Origin: Pontibacter litorisediminis
GTDB lineage: Bacteria; Bacteroidota; Bacteroidia; Cytophagales; Hymenobacteraceae
Direction: 5' to 3'
NCBI RefSeq assembly: GCF_029360645.1
Contig: NZ_JARDUA010000003.1
Coordinates: 372,001 to 436,000, forward strand
Length of the DNA: 64,000 nucleotides
Shown here: positions 32,934 through 42,900 of the stretch, in pieces
How positions within the stretch are numbered: the first letter of the stretch is position 1
Layout of the letters: every line of letters starts with the position of its first letter
Made by a program: the position numbers and the translations under genes
Notes under the pieces: generated by a model
Database searches by the model: none
What the model was told of the DNA's origin: nothing
The model's input: the letters and a program-made list of their open reading frames with translations, nothing else

Positions 32934-33344
32934 CTACTGCTCCAGTTGGTTAAGTTCTGTCGTGAGCACCTCGTTGGTGGTTTTGGTAGTGCCGTCGGCA
33001 AACCGGATCAGGTAGTCCTTGCCCGAGAGGCCGGAGCGGGAGGCAAGCTCCTCCACAAAGCCTTGGGCCGTTTTTATACTTTCCCGATGTTTTTCCCATT
33101 TCGACTCCAGGTGTTCGGCAGCTTCGCGGCAGGTGTGCTCGCTTCCGTTCCGGATAAAGGTGGCACCATCCATTTTAGCGATAAACTGTATCAGGCGCTC
33201 TACTTTTTTATCTTCGCTAAGCTTTGGGGCGCTGATTTCAGTGGCAGCCGCTGTGGCCGACTGCGCATAGGCGGTATCTGCGGTGGCTAATCCGGTGCAA
33301 ATGGTAAAACCCAGCAGCACGGAAGCCTTCGTCTTCGATTTCAT
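32934..33344 (-). CDS. DUF5329-family exported protein
   Basis: 136 aa. The signal peptide (MKSKTKASVLLGFTICTGLA ... AYAQ) is followed by a domain with IQFIAKMDGATFIRNGSEHTC, AAEHLESKWEKHRESIKTAQ and ASRSGLSGKDYLIRFADG. This matches my memory of DUF5329 (YfeK-like). A periplasmic protein of unknown function. It is divergent from the large exported protein at 33471. Confidence 0.8.
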   Translation of the reverse strand: MKSKTKASVLLGFTICTGLATADTAYAQSATAAATEISAPKLSEDKKVERLIQFIAKMDGATFIRNGSEHTCREAAEHLESKWEKHRESIKTAQGFVEELASRSGLSGKDYLIRFADGTTKTTNEVLTTELNQLEQ

Positions 33345-33470
33345 ATTAATTTTATGATTATAGCGTTATTATTAGCATCTTTAATGCACTTAAGTTCAAT
33401 CTTTAACGTTTAGTGGTCTCAGTCGGGCTGATGCAGCAGCAGGTGCAGCCTTAAGACAGCAACGTAGTTT

Positions 33471-35402
33471 ATGAGAAAAATAATTTCAGCCCTAATTATT
33501 TTACTGGTAAGCCAGCAGGCAACATTCGCGCAACGCAACATAGAAACCCGCCTGGGCTATAGTTACAACGACGAATATCAGTTCTCGGATGAATGGCAGT
33601 ATCTCTCCACCGATATTTACCTGTTTAACGGCAACAAGTTTACCCGTGTGCTGAACGAGCTGGAGACTGGCTCCCGCAAACCAAAGAAAAAGTACGGCAA
33701 TGTGCTGGAGTACCTCATGATCACGGCGCAGCTGAAGAACATGAAGGTGTTCGGCAATGATGAGATTGTGTACCCGCTCTATAACTTTGCCATAGACCAG
33801 GACAAAAACGACTACAAAACCCAGGTAAGCGATCACCAGGAGGTGGTGCGCATCATCGATAAGATGCCCCTGGGCTCAGCCACTAACAACATCGATGCGG
33901 CTATCAACGCCAAGGCTATTACCAATGGCCAGAGCGATCAGGTGTTTAACCTGGTTGCCAACCAGCTGATGGCCATCTCCAAGCTTACCACGCCAACCGG
34001 TGCGGTGCTGTCGCTGGTGGGGGAGTTTGGTAACCTGCTCAACTCCAGGGCCAGCCGCAAAGAGTATAAGTTCAGCTCCACCATCCGCCTGTACGAGGGC
34101 CAGGATTTTGACACCCGCCTGCACTCGGTGCGCATCTACGTGTTTGTGCCGAGCGATGTGAAGAAGGTGGACATCAAGACCGTGAAGCTGACCGACTACC
34201 TGCAGAAGAACCCGAACAAGCTGGACCGCCGCCAGCTGGAGGAGATGACCGGCTACAAGGACTACCCCTTTATGGTGGTGGCCAACTATAAATCGCTGTA
34301 CAAGATGGATGTGCTGACCGGCGACGAGGTGACGCTGGACCTGATTGAGAAGCGCAAGCTGAAGATACAGACTGCCTACGACCAGCAGCTGATCAACGAC
34401 GAGACTTTCAGGCAGGAGAAGCTGTTCGTGGAGTTCCTGCGCTCTTTCGCCGACATGAAGCAGAACCTGAACACCTACCGCCTGAACTACCGCAACAACA
34501 GCGCCGACATTAACGCCAAGAACCTGTTTGGCATCGTGCAGGAGTATAAGCGCCTAAGGGGTATTTTTGATGCCCGCGAGAAGGAGTTTGCCAGGAACAG
34601 CACGTACCAGAACATCTTCCGCTCCGAGTACGAGTCTATCCTGACCAATGCGGACCTGTACCTGGAGGCCGACCATAACCTGAAGAACGGCAAGCTGCTG
34701 GTGAACACGCTGCGCGAGCTGGAGAACGACCCGAAATCGTGGAACACCCCGGAGAAGCGTGAGGCGGCGCTGGCCAGGCTGTATGCCATAGAGCTACCGA
34801 AGAAGGAGGTGCTGTCTGCCTCGGTGGAGGGGGAGGCCATTGTGCGCCTGACGCAGAAGCTGGAGGAGCAGCAGTACAGCGAGGTGTTTCAGAAGGATGT
34901 GCAGCGCCTGGGCGCCACCGAGGCCAACGACGAAACCATGGCGCAGCGCAACACCCTGCTGGAGAAGGCCAGCGCCAGCAAGTGCCAGACCTGCCGCGAA
35001 AAGGTGCGCGAGGCCATCACCGACTACAACAAACGCTACGACAGCTTTAAGCTGAGGCAGGCCCTGAAAAAAAAGGAGGAGCTGAACCAGAGTGCCGAGG
35101 CCACGGTGTTTAAGTTCCTGAAGCGCCAGCTCTGCATTGCGAATAACCTGCAGCTGGCCTCCGCCTCCACCAACGATAGCCTGGACCAGTACATCAGCCG
35201 CATGCACGAGAAGAACAACGAGCTGGGCAAGTCGATCAAAATGCTGGACTCCCTGAACAAGCGGGAGCTAACGGAGGAGCGCCTGGACAAGGTGCAGGAG
35301 TATAACGCGCGCCTGCAGCACCAGATACAGGAAGTGGAGAAGGATTTTGAGGTGATCTATACCTTGGACAAGAGCCTGTGTAACTGCGAAGACGCCAGCT
35401 AA
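33471..35402 (+). CDS. Large exported protein of unknown function, 643 aa
   Basis: The signal peptide MRKIISALIILLVSQQATFAQ is followed by a first part of about 330 residues with mixed strands (ETRLGYSYNDEYQFSDEWQY ... FSSTIRLYEGQDFDTRLHSVRIYVFVPSDVKKV). A long helical and coiled-coil part follows, with heptad-like runs near the end (KNNELGKSIKMLDSLNKREL, YNARLQHQIQEVEKDFEV). Cys pairs occur in KCQTCREK and at the end in LCNCEDAS. I do not recognise the family. It is probably periplasmic or outer-membrane attached. It is followed 52 bp later by a DUF421 gene. Confidence 0.75.
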   Translation: MRKIISALIILLVSQQATFAQRNIETRLGYSYNDEYQFSDEWQYLSTDIYLFNGNKFTRVLNELETGSRKPKKKYGNVLEYLMITAQLKNMKVFGNDEIVYPLYNFAIDQDKNDYKTQVSDHQEVVRIIDKMPLGSATNNIDAAINAKAITNGQSDQVFNLVANQLMAISKLTTPTGAVLSLVGEFGNLLNSRASRKEYKFSSTIRLYEGQDFDTRLHSVRIYVFVPSDVKKVDIKTVKLTDYLQKNPNKLDRRQLEEMTGYKDYPFMVVANYKSLYKMDVLTGDEVTLDLIEKRKLKIQTAYDQQLINDETFRQEKLFVEFLRSFADMKQNLNTYRLNYRNNSADINAKNLFGIVQEYKRLRGIFDAREKEFARNSTYQNIFRSEYESILTNADLYLEADHNLKNGKLLVNTLRELENDPKSWNTPEKREAALARLYAIELPKKEVLSASVEGEAIVRLTQKLEEQQYSEVFQKDVQRLGATEANDETMAQRNTLLEKASASKCQTCREKVREAITDYNKRYDSFKLRQALKKKEELNQSAEATVFKFLKRQLCIANNLQLASASTNDSLDQYISRMHEKNNELGKSIKMLDSLNKRELTEERLDKVQEYNARLQHQIQEVEKDFEVIYTLDKSLCNCEDAS

Positions 35403-35454
35403 CGGCAAATAGCCTGCTATAACTCTCTGCTGGGGCCTTGCGTTCTGTAGGAGT

Positions 35455-35964
35455 ATGGGAGAGTTTTTCGATCTGATCTTCGGGCTGCAGGAAGAAACGT
35501 TAACCTGGTGGCAAATGTCGGCAAGGGCGGTGGGGGTTTTCTTTGCTGCCCTGCTTATTATCCGCATCGGAAACCACCGCATCTTTGGCAAAAACTCTGC
35601 CTTCGATATTGTGCTGGGCATCATCTACGGCTCCATCCTGAGCCGTGCCATCACCGGCAATGCCCCTTTCTGGCCTACCTTAGCTGCCGCCTTTGTCCTC
35701 GTGATGCTGCATAAGCTGCTGGGGTCCTTCGCTTTCCATTCCCATTTCCGCATGAGTACCTTCCTAAAAGGCTCTGCCAAGATGCTTGTAAAGGACGGCG
35801 AGATGCTGTGTGAGGCCATGGAAGAAAGCAGCGTAACTAAAAATGACCTGATGGAGGCCGTCCGGAGCGCTGGTAGCCATGCTGGGGTGGACCGCATAAG
35901 GTATGCCTATTTGGAGCGGAGCGGAGAGATCAGCATCATACTTAAAAATGAGGATGAGGAGTAA
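35455..35964 (+). CDS. DUF421 (YetF-like) membrane protein
   Basis: 169 aa. Three N-terminal membrane segments (ARAVGVFFAALLIIRIG, AFDIVLGIIYGSILSRAI, FWPTLAAAFVLVMLHKLLG) precede a cytoplasmic domain (FLKGSAKMLVKDGEMLCEAM ... DRIRYAYLERSGEISII). Both halves match DUF421 proteins, some of which are involved in spore or stress physiology in Bacillus. Role here unknown. Confidence 0.85.
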   Translation: MGEFFDLIFGLQEETLTWWQMSARAVGVFFAALLIIRIGNHRIFGKNSAFDIVLGIIYGSILSRAITGNAPFWPTLAAAFVLVMLHKLLGSFAFHSHFRMSTFLKGSAKMLVKDGEMLCEAMEESSVTKNDLMEAVRSAGSHAGVDRIRYAYLERSGEISIILKNEDEE

Positions 35965-36042
35965 ACAGTAGCTTGCCAGAAGTTGTTGTAGAAAGTAGCG
36001 AATGTGGTAAAAGCTGCTTTTATTTGCATTAACCAAAACGGG

Positions 36043-36708
36043 ATGAACTGCATGAGACCTGGCACAATCTGGCTGATAGGGATACTGCTGCTGTTAAGTA
36101 TGGGCAGCCATGGCCAGGATGTGAAGTTGAAGGAGGTGGTGGTTCGGCCGAACCTGCGCAAGGAGGTGCTGGGCACCAGGCAGAAGAAAGCCGATTACGG
36201 CCATGGCGGCAGCAAAGAGTACCCGCACTACCAAACGGCCTTCCACATACCCGCTAACGGGCGGCAGGGCTTTATTGACAGGGTGGGCGTGTACATCTAC
36301 CACAAGCGCACCTTCCCCGACCTGTTCAGCGGGCCAAACAGCCTGCAGCTATACTTGTACGCGGTTGATTCTACCGGTGCGCCGGGTAAGCCGCTGTTGC
36401 CGTACCCCATCACCATACGGCCCAAAAACAATACCTACTGGCACTGGATCGATATATCAGAGTATAACTTGGCGCTGCCGCAAGAAGGCGTTTTTGCTGC
36501 CGTGGGCTGGCCGCAAGCCAGCCGCTACGACAGCGGCCCCTATGTAGGCATGACAAACGAGTGCGACACTTGCTGGTTTTATGTGTACCGGTTTATGACA
36601 GATGAGCCTATCTGGATCAAGGTTGACCAGACAAAGGATACAGGGGATAGGAAAGAGGAGGCATTTAAGCAGAACCTGATGGTGCGGCTGGAGGTGTCGG
36701 TGAAATAG
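36043..36708 (+). CDS. Exported protein of unknown function, 221 aa
   Basis: The ATG at 36043 gives MNCMRPGTIWLIGILLLLSMGSHGQ, a good signal peptide; the frame also opens upstream. The mature part begins VKLKEVVVRPN, like the plug or repeat start of carboxypeptidase-D-like/TonB-linked proteins. It continues with a beta-rich domain (QGFIDRVGVYIYHKRTFPDL ... FAAVGWPQASRYDSGPYVGM) and a CDTCW motif. Family not recognised. It ends at a strong terminator. Confidence 0.65.
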   Translation: MNCMRPGTIWLIGILLLLSMGSHGQDVKLKEVVVRPNLRKEVLGTRQKKADYGHGGSKEYPHYQTAFHIPANGRQGFIDRVGVYIYHKRTFPDLFSGPNSLQLYLYAVDSTGAPGKPLLPYPITIRPKNNTYWHWIDISEYNLALPQEGVFAAVGWPQASRYDSGPYVGMTNECDTCWFYVYRFMTDEPIWIKVDQTKDTGDRKEEAFKQNLMVRLEVSVK

Positions 36709-36720
36709 AGCAGCAAAATA

Positions 36721-36750
36721 AAAAGCCCCTCCTGTGCAGGAGGGGCTTTT
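36721..36750. terminator. Bidirectional terminator
   Basis: AAAAGCCCCTCCTG pairs with CAGGAGGGGCTTTT around a 2-nt loop. It lies between the convergent 36043 and trxA genes. Confidence 0.9.
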
Positions 36751-36775
36751 CTATACTTTATAAGATTACGTTTGC

Positions 36776-37102
36776 TTACGCCATCTGGGCATCCAGCTTC
36801 TGAGAAAGCACGTTTTTAGGCACTGCGCCTACTTGCTTGTCTACCACCTCGCCGTTTTTGAACACCAGCAGGGTAGGGATGCTGCGGATACCGAACTTGG
36901 CAGAAGTTTGTGGGTTTGCGTCCACGTCTACCTTGCCGATCACGGCTTTGCCTTCGTACTCACCAGCCAGTTCCTCTACGATCGGGCCTACCATGCGGCA
37001 CGGTCCGCACCACTCTGCCCAAAAGTCTACCAGCACTGGTTTATCTGAATTGATGATCTCATCAAAATTCGCGTCTGTGATTTCTATCGCCTTGTTAGCC
37101 AT
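36776..37102 (-). CDS. trxA: Thioredoxin
   Basis: 108 aa. Active site WAEWCGPCRM and cis-Pro region IRSIPTLLVFKNGE are intact; there is no signal peptide, so it is cytoplasmic. It reduces protein disulfides with thioredoxin reductase. Single gene ending at the terminator 36721-36750. Confidence 0.97.
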   Translation of the reverse strand: MANKAIEITDANFDEIINSDKPVLVDFWAEWCGPCRMVGPIVEELAGEYEGKAVIGKVDVDANPQTSAKFGIRSIPTLLVFKNGEVVDKQVGAVPKNVLSQKLDAQMA

Positions 37103-37401
37103 AATTTTATCGTTTTGTTGTGTTTATTTCAATGGTTAAATATAGTAACAATAACAGGTTTGGCAAATTCAGCACCAAACTTCCGCCGCCTGACAAGCTG
37201 TCGGGTTTAACAGTAGCAAGAACAGTAAGCGCCCGCTTTTGTTTTACTTACGACAGACAGCACCATTGGATACTGTTACGTTTGTATAAACAAATGTTGT
37301 AAATAAAAGTTTCAGATGCAAGTTTGGGTACTTGGAAGTGTGGGAAAGGCGATTTTTAAGGCTGAGTTGCTAAAAATATTAGCTTTATATATATGTTTTG
37401 C

Positions 37402-37409
37402 TAATTTTG
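37402..37409 (+). promoter_or_regulatory. -7 promoter box TAATTTTG before umuDC
   Basis: Fits TAnnTTTG and lies 17 bp before the umuD ATG, giving a leader of about 10 nt. No LexA-type palindrome is obvious. Confidence 0.45.
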
Positions 37410-37425
37410 TTCGTAAAGCAACTAT

Positions 37426-37881
37426 ATGGAAGCTACAACTACACTTAAAATACACTACACACCTGATCTGTACGACCTCGCCTACGATACAGAAGGGATG
37501 CTGCTACTTTTCGGCACTGCCGTACGGGCCGGGTTCCCAAGCCCTGCCGCCGACTACTCAGCCGACCCCATAGACCTGAACAAGTATATCTCGGAGAACC
37601 CGACGGCCACGTTTCTGGTGCGGGTGGAGGGTGACTCCATGATAGGCGCTCACATAGAACCGGGTGATTTGGCCGTGATCGACCGCTCCGTGAAGGCCGT
37701 TACTGGCAAGATTGTGTTGGCCTTTGTGGACGGGGAATTCACGATCAAGCGGCTCATTCAGAAGAAGGACGGCGCATACCTGCAGCCCGAGAACCCCAAC
37801 TATAAAGCCATGAAAGTAGACAGGCCGGAGGGCGGACAGATATGGGGCGTAGTGGTGGGGGTAGTTAAAAAGTTTAAGTAA
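37426..37881 (+). CDS. umuD: UmuD-like S24 peptidase, DNA polymerase V subunit
   Basis: 151 aa. The self-cleavage site is Ala-Gly in TAVRAGFPSPAADY, the catalytic Ser is in VEGDSMIGAHIEPGD, and the Lys is in GKIVLAFVDGEFTIKRL. There is no DNA-binding domain, so it is UmuD and not LexA. After RecA-stimulated cleavage it activates UmuC for translesion synthesis. It lies 3 bp before umuC in the same operon. Confidence 0.92.
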   Translation: MEATTTLKIHYTPDLYDLAYDTEGMLLLFGTAVRAGFPSPAADYSADPIDLNKYISENPTATFLVRVEGDSMIGAHIEPGDLAVIDRSVKAVTGKIVLAFVDGEFTIKRLIQKKDGAYLQPENPNYKAMKVDRPEGGQIWGVVVGVVKKFK

Positions 37882-37884
37882 GCC

Positions 37885-39147
37885 ATGACCTCCCTGTTTG
37901 CCCTAGTAGATTGCAATAACTTTTATGCGAGCTGTGAGCGCGTGTTTAACCCTGCCCTGGATGGAAAGCCAGTGGTGGTGCTCTCCAACAACGACGGGTG
38001 CATCATCGCCCTTAGCAACGAGGCTAAGGCGCTGGGCATAAAAATGGGCACGCCCTACTTTCAGGCACGGCCCCAACTGGAGCAGTGCGGTGTAGCAGTG
38101 TTCAGCTCCAACTATGAACTGTACGGCGACATGTCGCGGAGGGTGGTGGAGACGCTGCAGCAGTTTACGCCTAACCTGGAGGTATACTCCATCGACGAAA
38201 GCTTCCTGGACTTAGGCGACTTCTACAAAACCGACATCCAAAGCTACGCCCGAAGTATAAAAAACACCGTGGGGCAGTGGACGGGCATTCCCGTAGCCGT
38301 GGGGGTTGCGGCCACCAAAACGCTGGCCAAGGTGGCGAACCGCATCTCCAAAAAATCGGAAAAGGCACAAGGGGTGCTGGTGCTAACAGACGAGCGCCAC
38401 ATAGAGGCCGCGTTGAAGCGGACAGAAGTAGGCGATGTGTGGGGCATTGGCCGGCGCTACGCCACTAAACTGGCTAGCCTGGGGGTGTACACCGCCTGGG
38501 ACCTGCGCAACGTAACCGATGCCTTTGCCAAAAAGCACCTGACCGTAGTGGGCTTGCGCACGGTAAAAGAGCTGCGTGGCGAGCCCTGTATGGAGTTGGA
38601 GCACATGCCGCCGCCTAAGCAGAACATCTGCACCTCACGCAGCTTCGGGGAAACCCTGACCGAACTGGCAGACCTGGAGGAGGCCCTGTCCACACACACG
38701 GTCCGGTGCGCCACCAAGCTGCGCAGGCAAAAGTCATGCGCCGGCGTGATGACGGTTTTCCTGATGACGAACCGCTTTACGGAGCAGCACTACTACTATA
38801 GCCGGACCATCAAGCTCGACAGCCCCACCAACAGCGAGCTCGAGTTGCTCCGCAACGCCGTAAAAGCCCTGCAGCAGCTTTACCGCCCGGGCCTGCAGTA
38901 TAAAAAAGCGGGCGTTATACTTTCTGATATCGTGCCGGCCAGCCAGGTACAGCTCTCGTTGCTCGGCAGCCACAACGTGGAGCGTGACACCAGGCTGATG
39001 CACGTGCTCGACAACCTGCGCGAAAAGTATGGCACCAAGCTGGTAAAGTACGCCGTGCAGGGCAGCGGCAAAAAGTGGCAGCTAAAAGAGGAGCATATTT
39101 CGGCATGCTATACCACGGATATAGGCAAGTTGCTTAAGGTCGGGTAA
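37885..39147 (+). CDS. umuC: Y-family DNA polymerase V catalytic subunit
   Basis: 420 aa. The palm has ALVDCNNFYASCERVF with its metal-binding Asp, the YSIDESFLDL motif, and a helix-hairpin region (GDVWGIGRRYATKLASLG). The little-finger domain follows from about residue 240. It is full length and performs error-prone bypass of lesions together with UmuD'. ATG at 37885 directly after umuD. Confidence 0.95.
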   Translation: MTSLFALVDCNNFYASCERVFNPALDGKPVVVLSNNDGCIIALSNEAKALGIKMGTPYFQARPQLEQCGVAVFSSNYELYGDMSRRVVETLQQFTPNLEVYSIDESFLDLGDFYKTDIQSYARSIKNTVGQWTGIPVAVGVAATKTLAKVANRISKKSEKAQGVLVLTDERHIEAALKRTEVGDVWGIGRRYATKLASLGVYTAWDLRNVTDAFAKKHLTVVGLRTVKELRGEPCMELEHMPPPKQNICTSRSFGETLTELADLEEALSTHTVRCATKLRRQKSCAGVMTVFLMTNRFTEQHYYYSRTIKLDSPTNSELELLRNAVKALQQLYRPGLQYKKAGVILSDIVPASQVQLSLLGSHNVERDTRLMHVLDNLREKYGTKLVKYAVQGSGKKWQLKEEHISACYTTDIGKLLKVG

Positions 39148-39188
39148 AAGTAAATTGGGGAGGAAAGGCCAAAATTAGTCTAGCAGCG

Positions 39189-39719
39189 CTACCTGTAGCA
39201 GGCCATTATCTCAGCATAGTTACCGGCGGAGCTATACCTGTAGTGTTCCGGTTCGTTCACCCACTCCGCCCGCACCGGATTCTGGTGCAGGTAATTTAGC
39301 TTTTGATCGATAAAAGCATTGGATGTTAGTTCCTTCGCCTCATTGCCATCCTGCCATACTTTGTAGTGGCGTACTTTAGGATTTAGTTTGGCGTTAAACT
39401 CAAAGCGGTGCAGCAGCCATTGCCTGCGGCTCTCGGGCTCTTCCTGTATGGTAGTCACTATTTTACGACTAGTGAACTGCTTAAAATCACGGAGAATGTC
39501 TGAGAGGTTTTTATCTTCGGCTGTGGAGGCAATGAGGTGGAGGTGGTTGCTCATTAATACCCCTGCATGAAGTCGCAGGCCTTTTTTCTCCTGACAGAAT
39601 TTTAAGGCATCCACAATGATGTGTTTGTAAACAGGGCGGGTAAAAACATCCACCCAGTCCACCACCGTCATCGTCAGAAAGTATAAACCGCCGGGTATGA
39701 TTCTGTTTTTCAGCCCCAT
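39189..39719 (-). CDS. REP-associated tyrosine transposase (RAYT, TnpA_REP)
   Basis: 176 aa, a complete Y1/HUH domain: GGLYFLTMTVVDWVDVF, the HUH motif in GVLMSNHLHLIAST, FKQFTSRKIV, and the helix with the likely Tyr nucleophile in LNYLHQNPVRAEWV. RAYTs are single-copy relatives of IS200/IS605 transposases tied to REP palindromes. Three palindromes lie immediately upstream (39751-39865). No other insertion-sequence ends are seen. Confidence 0.92.
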   Translation of the reverse strand: MGLKNRIIPGGLYFLTMTVVDWVDVFTRPVYKHIIVDALKFCQEKKGLRLHAGVLMSNHLHLIASTAEDKNLSDILRDFKQFTSRKIVTTIQEEPESRRQWLLHRFEFNAKLNPKVRHYKVWQDGNEAKELTSNAFIDQKLNYLHQNPVRAEWVNEPEHYRYSSAGNYAEIMACYR

Positions 39720-39750
39720 GCCGGTTTTATACTTTGTTTAAGTGTTTGCT

Positions 39751-39865
39751 GTTTCGGATTAAGAAATCCGAAACTATACCTGAAGCGGATTTCCTAGTCC
39801 GCATTACTCGGTATGGGGATGAGGAAACCCCCAGCAGAAGGCTTTCGGACTAGGAAGTCCGAAAG
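39751..39865. repeat. REP-like palindrome cluster upstream of the RAYT gene
   Basis: Three hairpins: GTTTCGGATT/AATCCGAAAC (39751-39774), GCGGA/TCCGC (39785-39802) and CTTTCGGACT/AGTCCGAAAG (39842-39865). The first and third share the TTTCGGA stem with a two-base variation that keeps pairing. Position next to the RAYT gene fits its cognate REP elements. Confidence 0.75.
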
Positions 39866-39894
39866 AGCAAAGAGAGCAATGAGTAAAAACAAAA

Positions 39895-39922
39895 AGAGGC
39901 ATACTATCATAGCATGCCTCTT
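39895..39922. terminator. Terminator of dnaE
   Basis: AGAGGCAT pairs with ATGCCTCT around an imperfect centre, with a T-run to the right and an A-run to the left. It lies 65 bp past the dnaE stop. Confidence 0.65.
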
Positions 39923-39986
39923 TTATACTTTATGGAAACGGGAAGATTCATCTCCAAATCTTCTCATCTCCCAATCTTCAAATCTA

Positions 39987-42900
39987 TCAGATCAACTTAC
40001 ACTCTCCCAGCCCCATGTCCTTGATTGAAGTTAGGAACAGCTTTGGGTCAATTCTATACTTGCGGGAGTAAGTTGGCAAGGCCAGTTTCTCCTCCGGCAC
40101 ATGTAGCGTGATTTCCAGGCGTTTCTGGCCGGTGCTAGCCATAATGGCGCTCTCCAGCGCCTCAGCCAGGTTTGGCGTAAAATGCTGCAGGTTGATGTTA
40201 AGCTGCACGCCCTGCGCCATCTTGTCCATCACGTCGCCCAGCAGCTGGATGTTCTGCGGCTTCAGCTCCCACTGGTCCTCGGATTTGTAACGCAGCTGCA
40301 CCTTACCCCGGATGAACAAGTATAAGCCCATCTTCAGGTAAGGCGAGAACTTCACGTAATCCTCCCCGAACAGCGCCATCTGCATCGACGTGTCATAATC
40401 CTCAATGGTGAACAGGGCAAACGGGTTACCGTTCTTGGCCGTGCGGATCACCACATCCGTTACCATGCCAGCCACGTTTACATCACGGTTTTTATACTCT
40501 TCTATTCTATTTAGCGGACAAGTACAGTAAGAGTCGATCTCCAGCTTAAACTGATCGAGCGGGTGGCCCGACATATAGAAGCCCACCACTTCTTTCTCAC
40601 GGCGAAGCATCTCAGCTTGTGTCCACACGGGCACCTCAGGTATCTTTGGGAGTGGGGCAGCCACAGCCGCACTACCGCCAAACAACGACTGCTGCGCCGC
40701 CTGCTGCTCTGCCTGGTAACTGTTGCCATAGCGCACCGCTTTCTCCAGCACACTCATACTTTCGCCTTCCGGTATCTCGATCAGCTGGGCGCGGTGGTAT
40801 AGTTCCCAGGAGTCGAAGCAGCCGGCTAGGGCCATACTTTCAAACGTCTTCTTGTTCACGGCGCGCAGGTTAATGCGCTTGGCAAAGTCGAAGATGTCCT
40901 GGTACAGGCCATTTTCACGCTCTGAAATGATCGCTTCCACGGCAGCTTCACCGGTACCTTTTATCGCACCTAAGCCGAAACGGATCTGGCCCTGCTCGTT
41001 CACGTTGAACTTCAGCAACGATTCGTTCACGTCCGGCCCCAGTACGTCAACACCTTGTTTGCGGGCTTCCTCAATAAAGAACGTCACCTTCTTGATGTCG
41101 TTCATGTTGTTGGTTAGCACGGCGGCCATGTACTCGGCAGGGTAGTGGGCCTTCAGGTAACCTGTCTGATAAGCTACTACAGAGTAGGCGGCGGAGTGGG
41201 AGCGGTTGAAGCCGTACTGGGCGAACTTCTCCATCACGTCGAACACCTCGGAGGCCTTCTTGGCCGGGATTTTGTGGATCTCGGCGGCTCCGGCAATGAA
41301 TTTCTCACGCTCCTCGGCCATCTTCTTCATGTCCTTCTTACCCATGGCGCGGCGCAGCAAGTCGGCGCCACCCAGCGAGTAGCCGGCCAGGATCTGGGCT
41401 GTCTGCATGATCTGCTCCTGGTACACCATGATGCCGTAGGAGTAGTTCAGGATCGGCTCCAGCAGTTCGTGTGGATATTCCACCTCCTCTTTACCATGCT
41501 TGCGGTTAATGAAGTTCGGGATGAACTGCATCGGGCCCGGGCGGTAAAGGGCGTTCATGGCGATCAGGTCTTCAATGTTGGTGGGCTGCAGGTCCTTGAG
41601 GTACATGCGCATGCCCTCCGACTCGAACTGGAACGTGCCAATGGTGTCGCCGCGCTGATAAAGCTGGTACGTCTTCTCGTCATCAATGGGAATCTCGTCT
41701 ATATCGATTTCAACGCCATGGTTCTTCTTGATGAGTTCCAGGGCGTCTTTGATGATGGTCAGGGTTTTCAGGCCCAGGAAGTCCATCTTCAGCATGCCCG
41801 CGCTCTCAATCACCTTCCCGTCGAACTGCGTCACGAGCAGGTCGGCGTCTTTGGAGGTAGAAACCGGGATGTAGTTGGTGATGTCGTCGGGGGCGATAAT
41901 CACACCCGCGGCGTGGATACCGGTGTTACGCACCGAGCCTTCCAACTTTTCAGCCAGCTTCAGTACAGCGGCACGATGGTCGTCCCCTTCGCGTATAGCG
42001 GCCAGGTCCAGGTTCTCCATAAAGGCCTTGGCCAGCGTGGTGCCCGGGGTGTCCGGCACCATCTTCGCCAGTTCATTGGCCTCGGCAAGCGGCAGAGAAG
42101 TAGAGCGCGCCACGTCTTTAATGGACGATTTGGCCGCCATGGTGCCGAAGGTGATGATCTGGGCCACCTGCGTCTTGCCATACTTGTCCACCACGTAGTC
42201 GATCACGCGCTGGCGGTTCACGTCGTCAAAGTCAATATCAATATCGGGCATGGATACACGCTCCGGATTCAGGAATCGCTCAAACAGCAGGTTATACTTG
42301 ATCGGATCGATGTTGGTGATACCGATGCAGTAAGCCACCGCCGAACCAGCCGCAGATCCACGGCCCGGACCAACGAAAACGCCCATGTCGCGGCCACGGT
42401 TGATGAAATCCTGCACAATGAGGAAGTAACCGGCAAAACCCATGGTCTCAATGATCCGAAGTTCGTAGTCCAGTCGCTCTTCTACTTCAGGCGTGATCTC
42501 GGTATAGCGCTTTTTGGCGCCCTCGTAAGTGAGGTGGCGCAGGAAAGCATCCGGACCGGCGTGCTCCGCCGGAATCGGGAAGTTGGGCAGCAGGATATCG
42601 CGCTTCAGTTTCGGCGGCGTGATCTTGTCTACAATCTCGTTGGTGTTGTCCACGGCCTCCGGCACATCCCTGAACAGCTCGTTCATCTCGGCCTGCGACT
42701 TGAAGTAGAACTGGTCGTTGGGGAAGCCGAAGCGTGTTTTGGGGCCCGCCTCGTCGATGCGTTGCAGCATCTGGCGCACGCTGGCGTTGTTGCTATACTT
42801 CTGGCGCACGTTCTCCACGGTATCGTAAATCACCTTCTGGTCGTCCGTCAGGAAGCGGTAATATTTTGTGGTGAAGTCACCCACCGGCGTGCTCTGGTCC

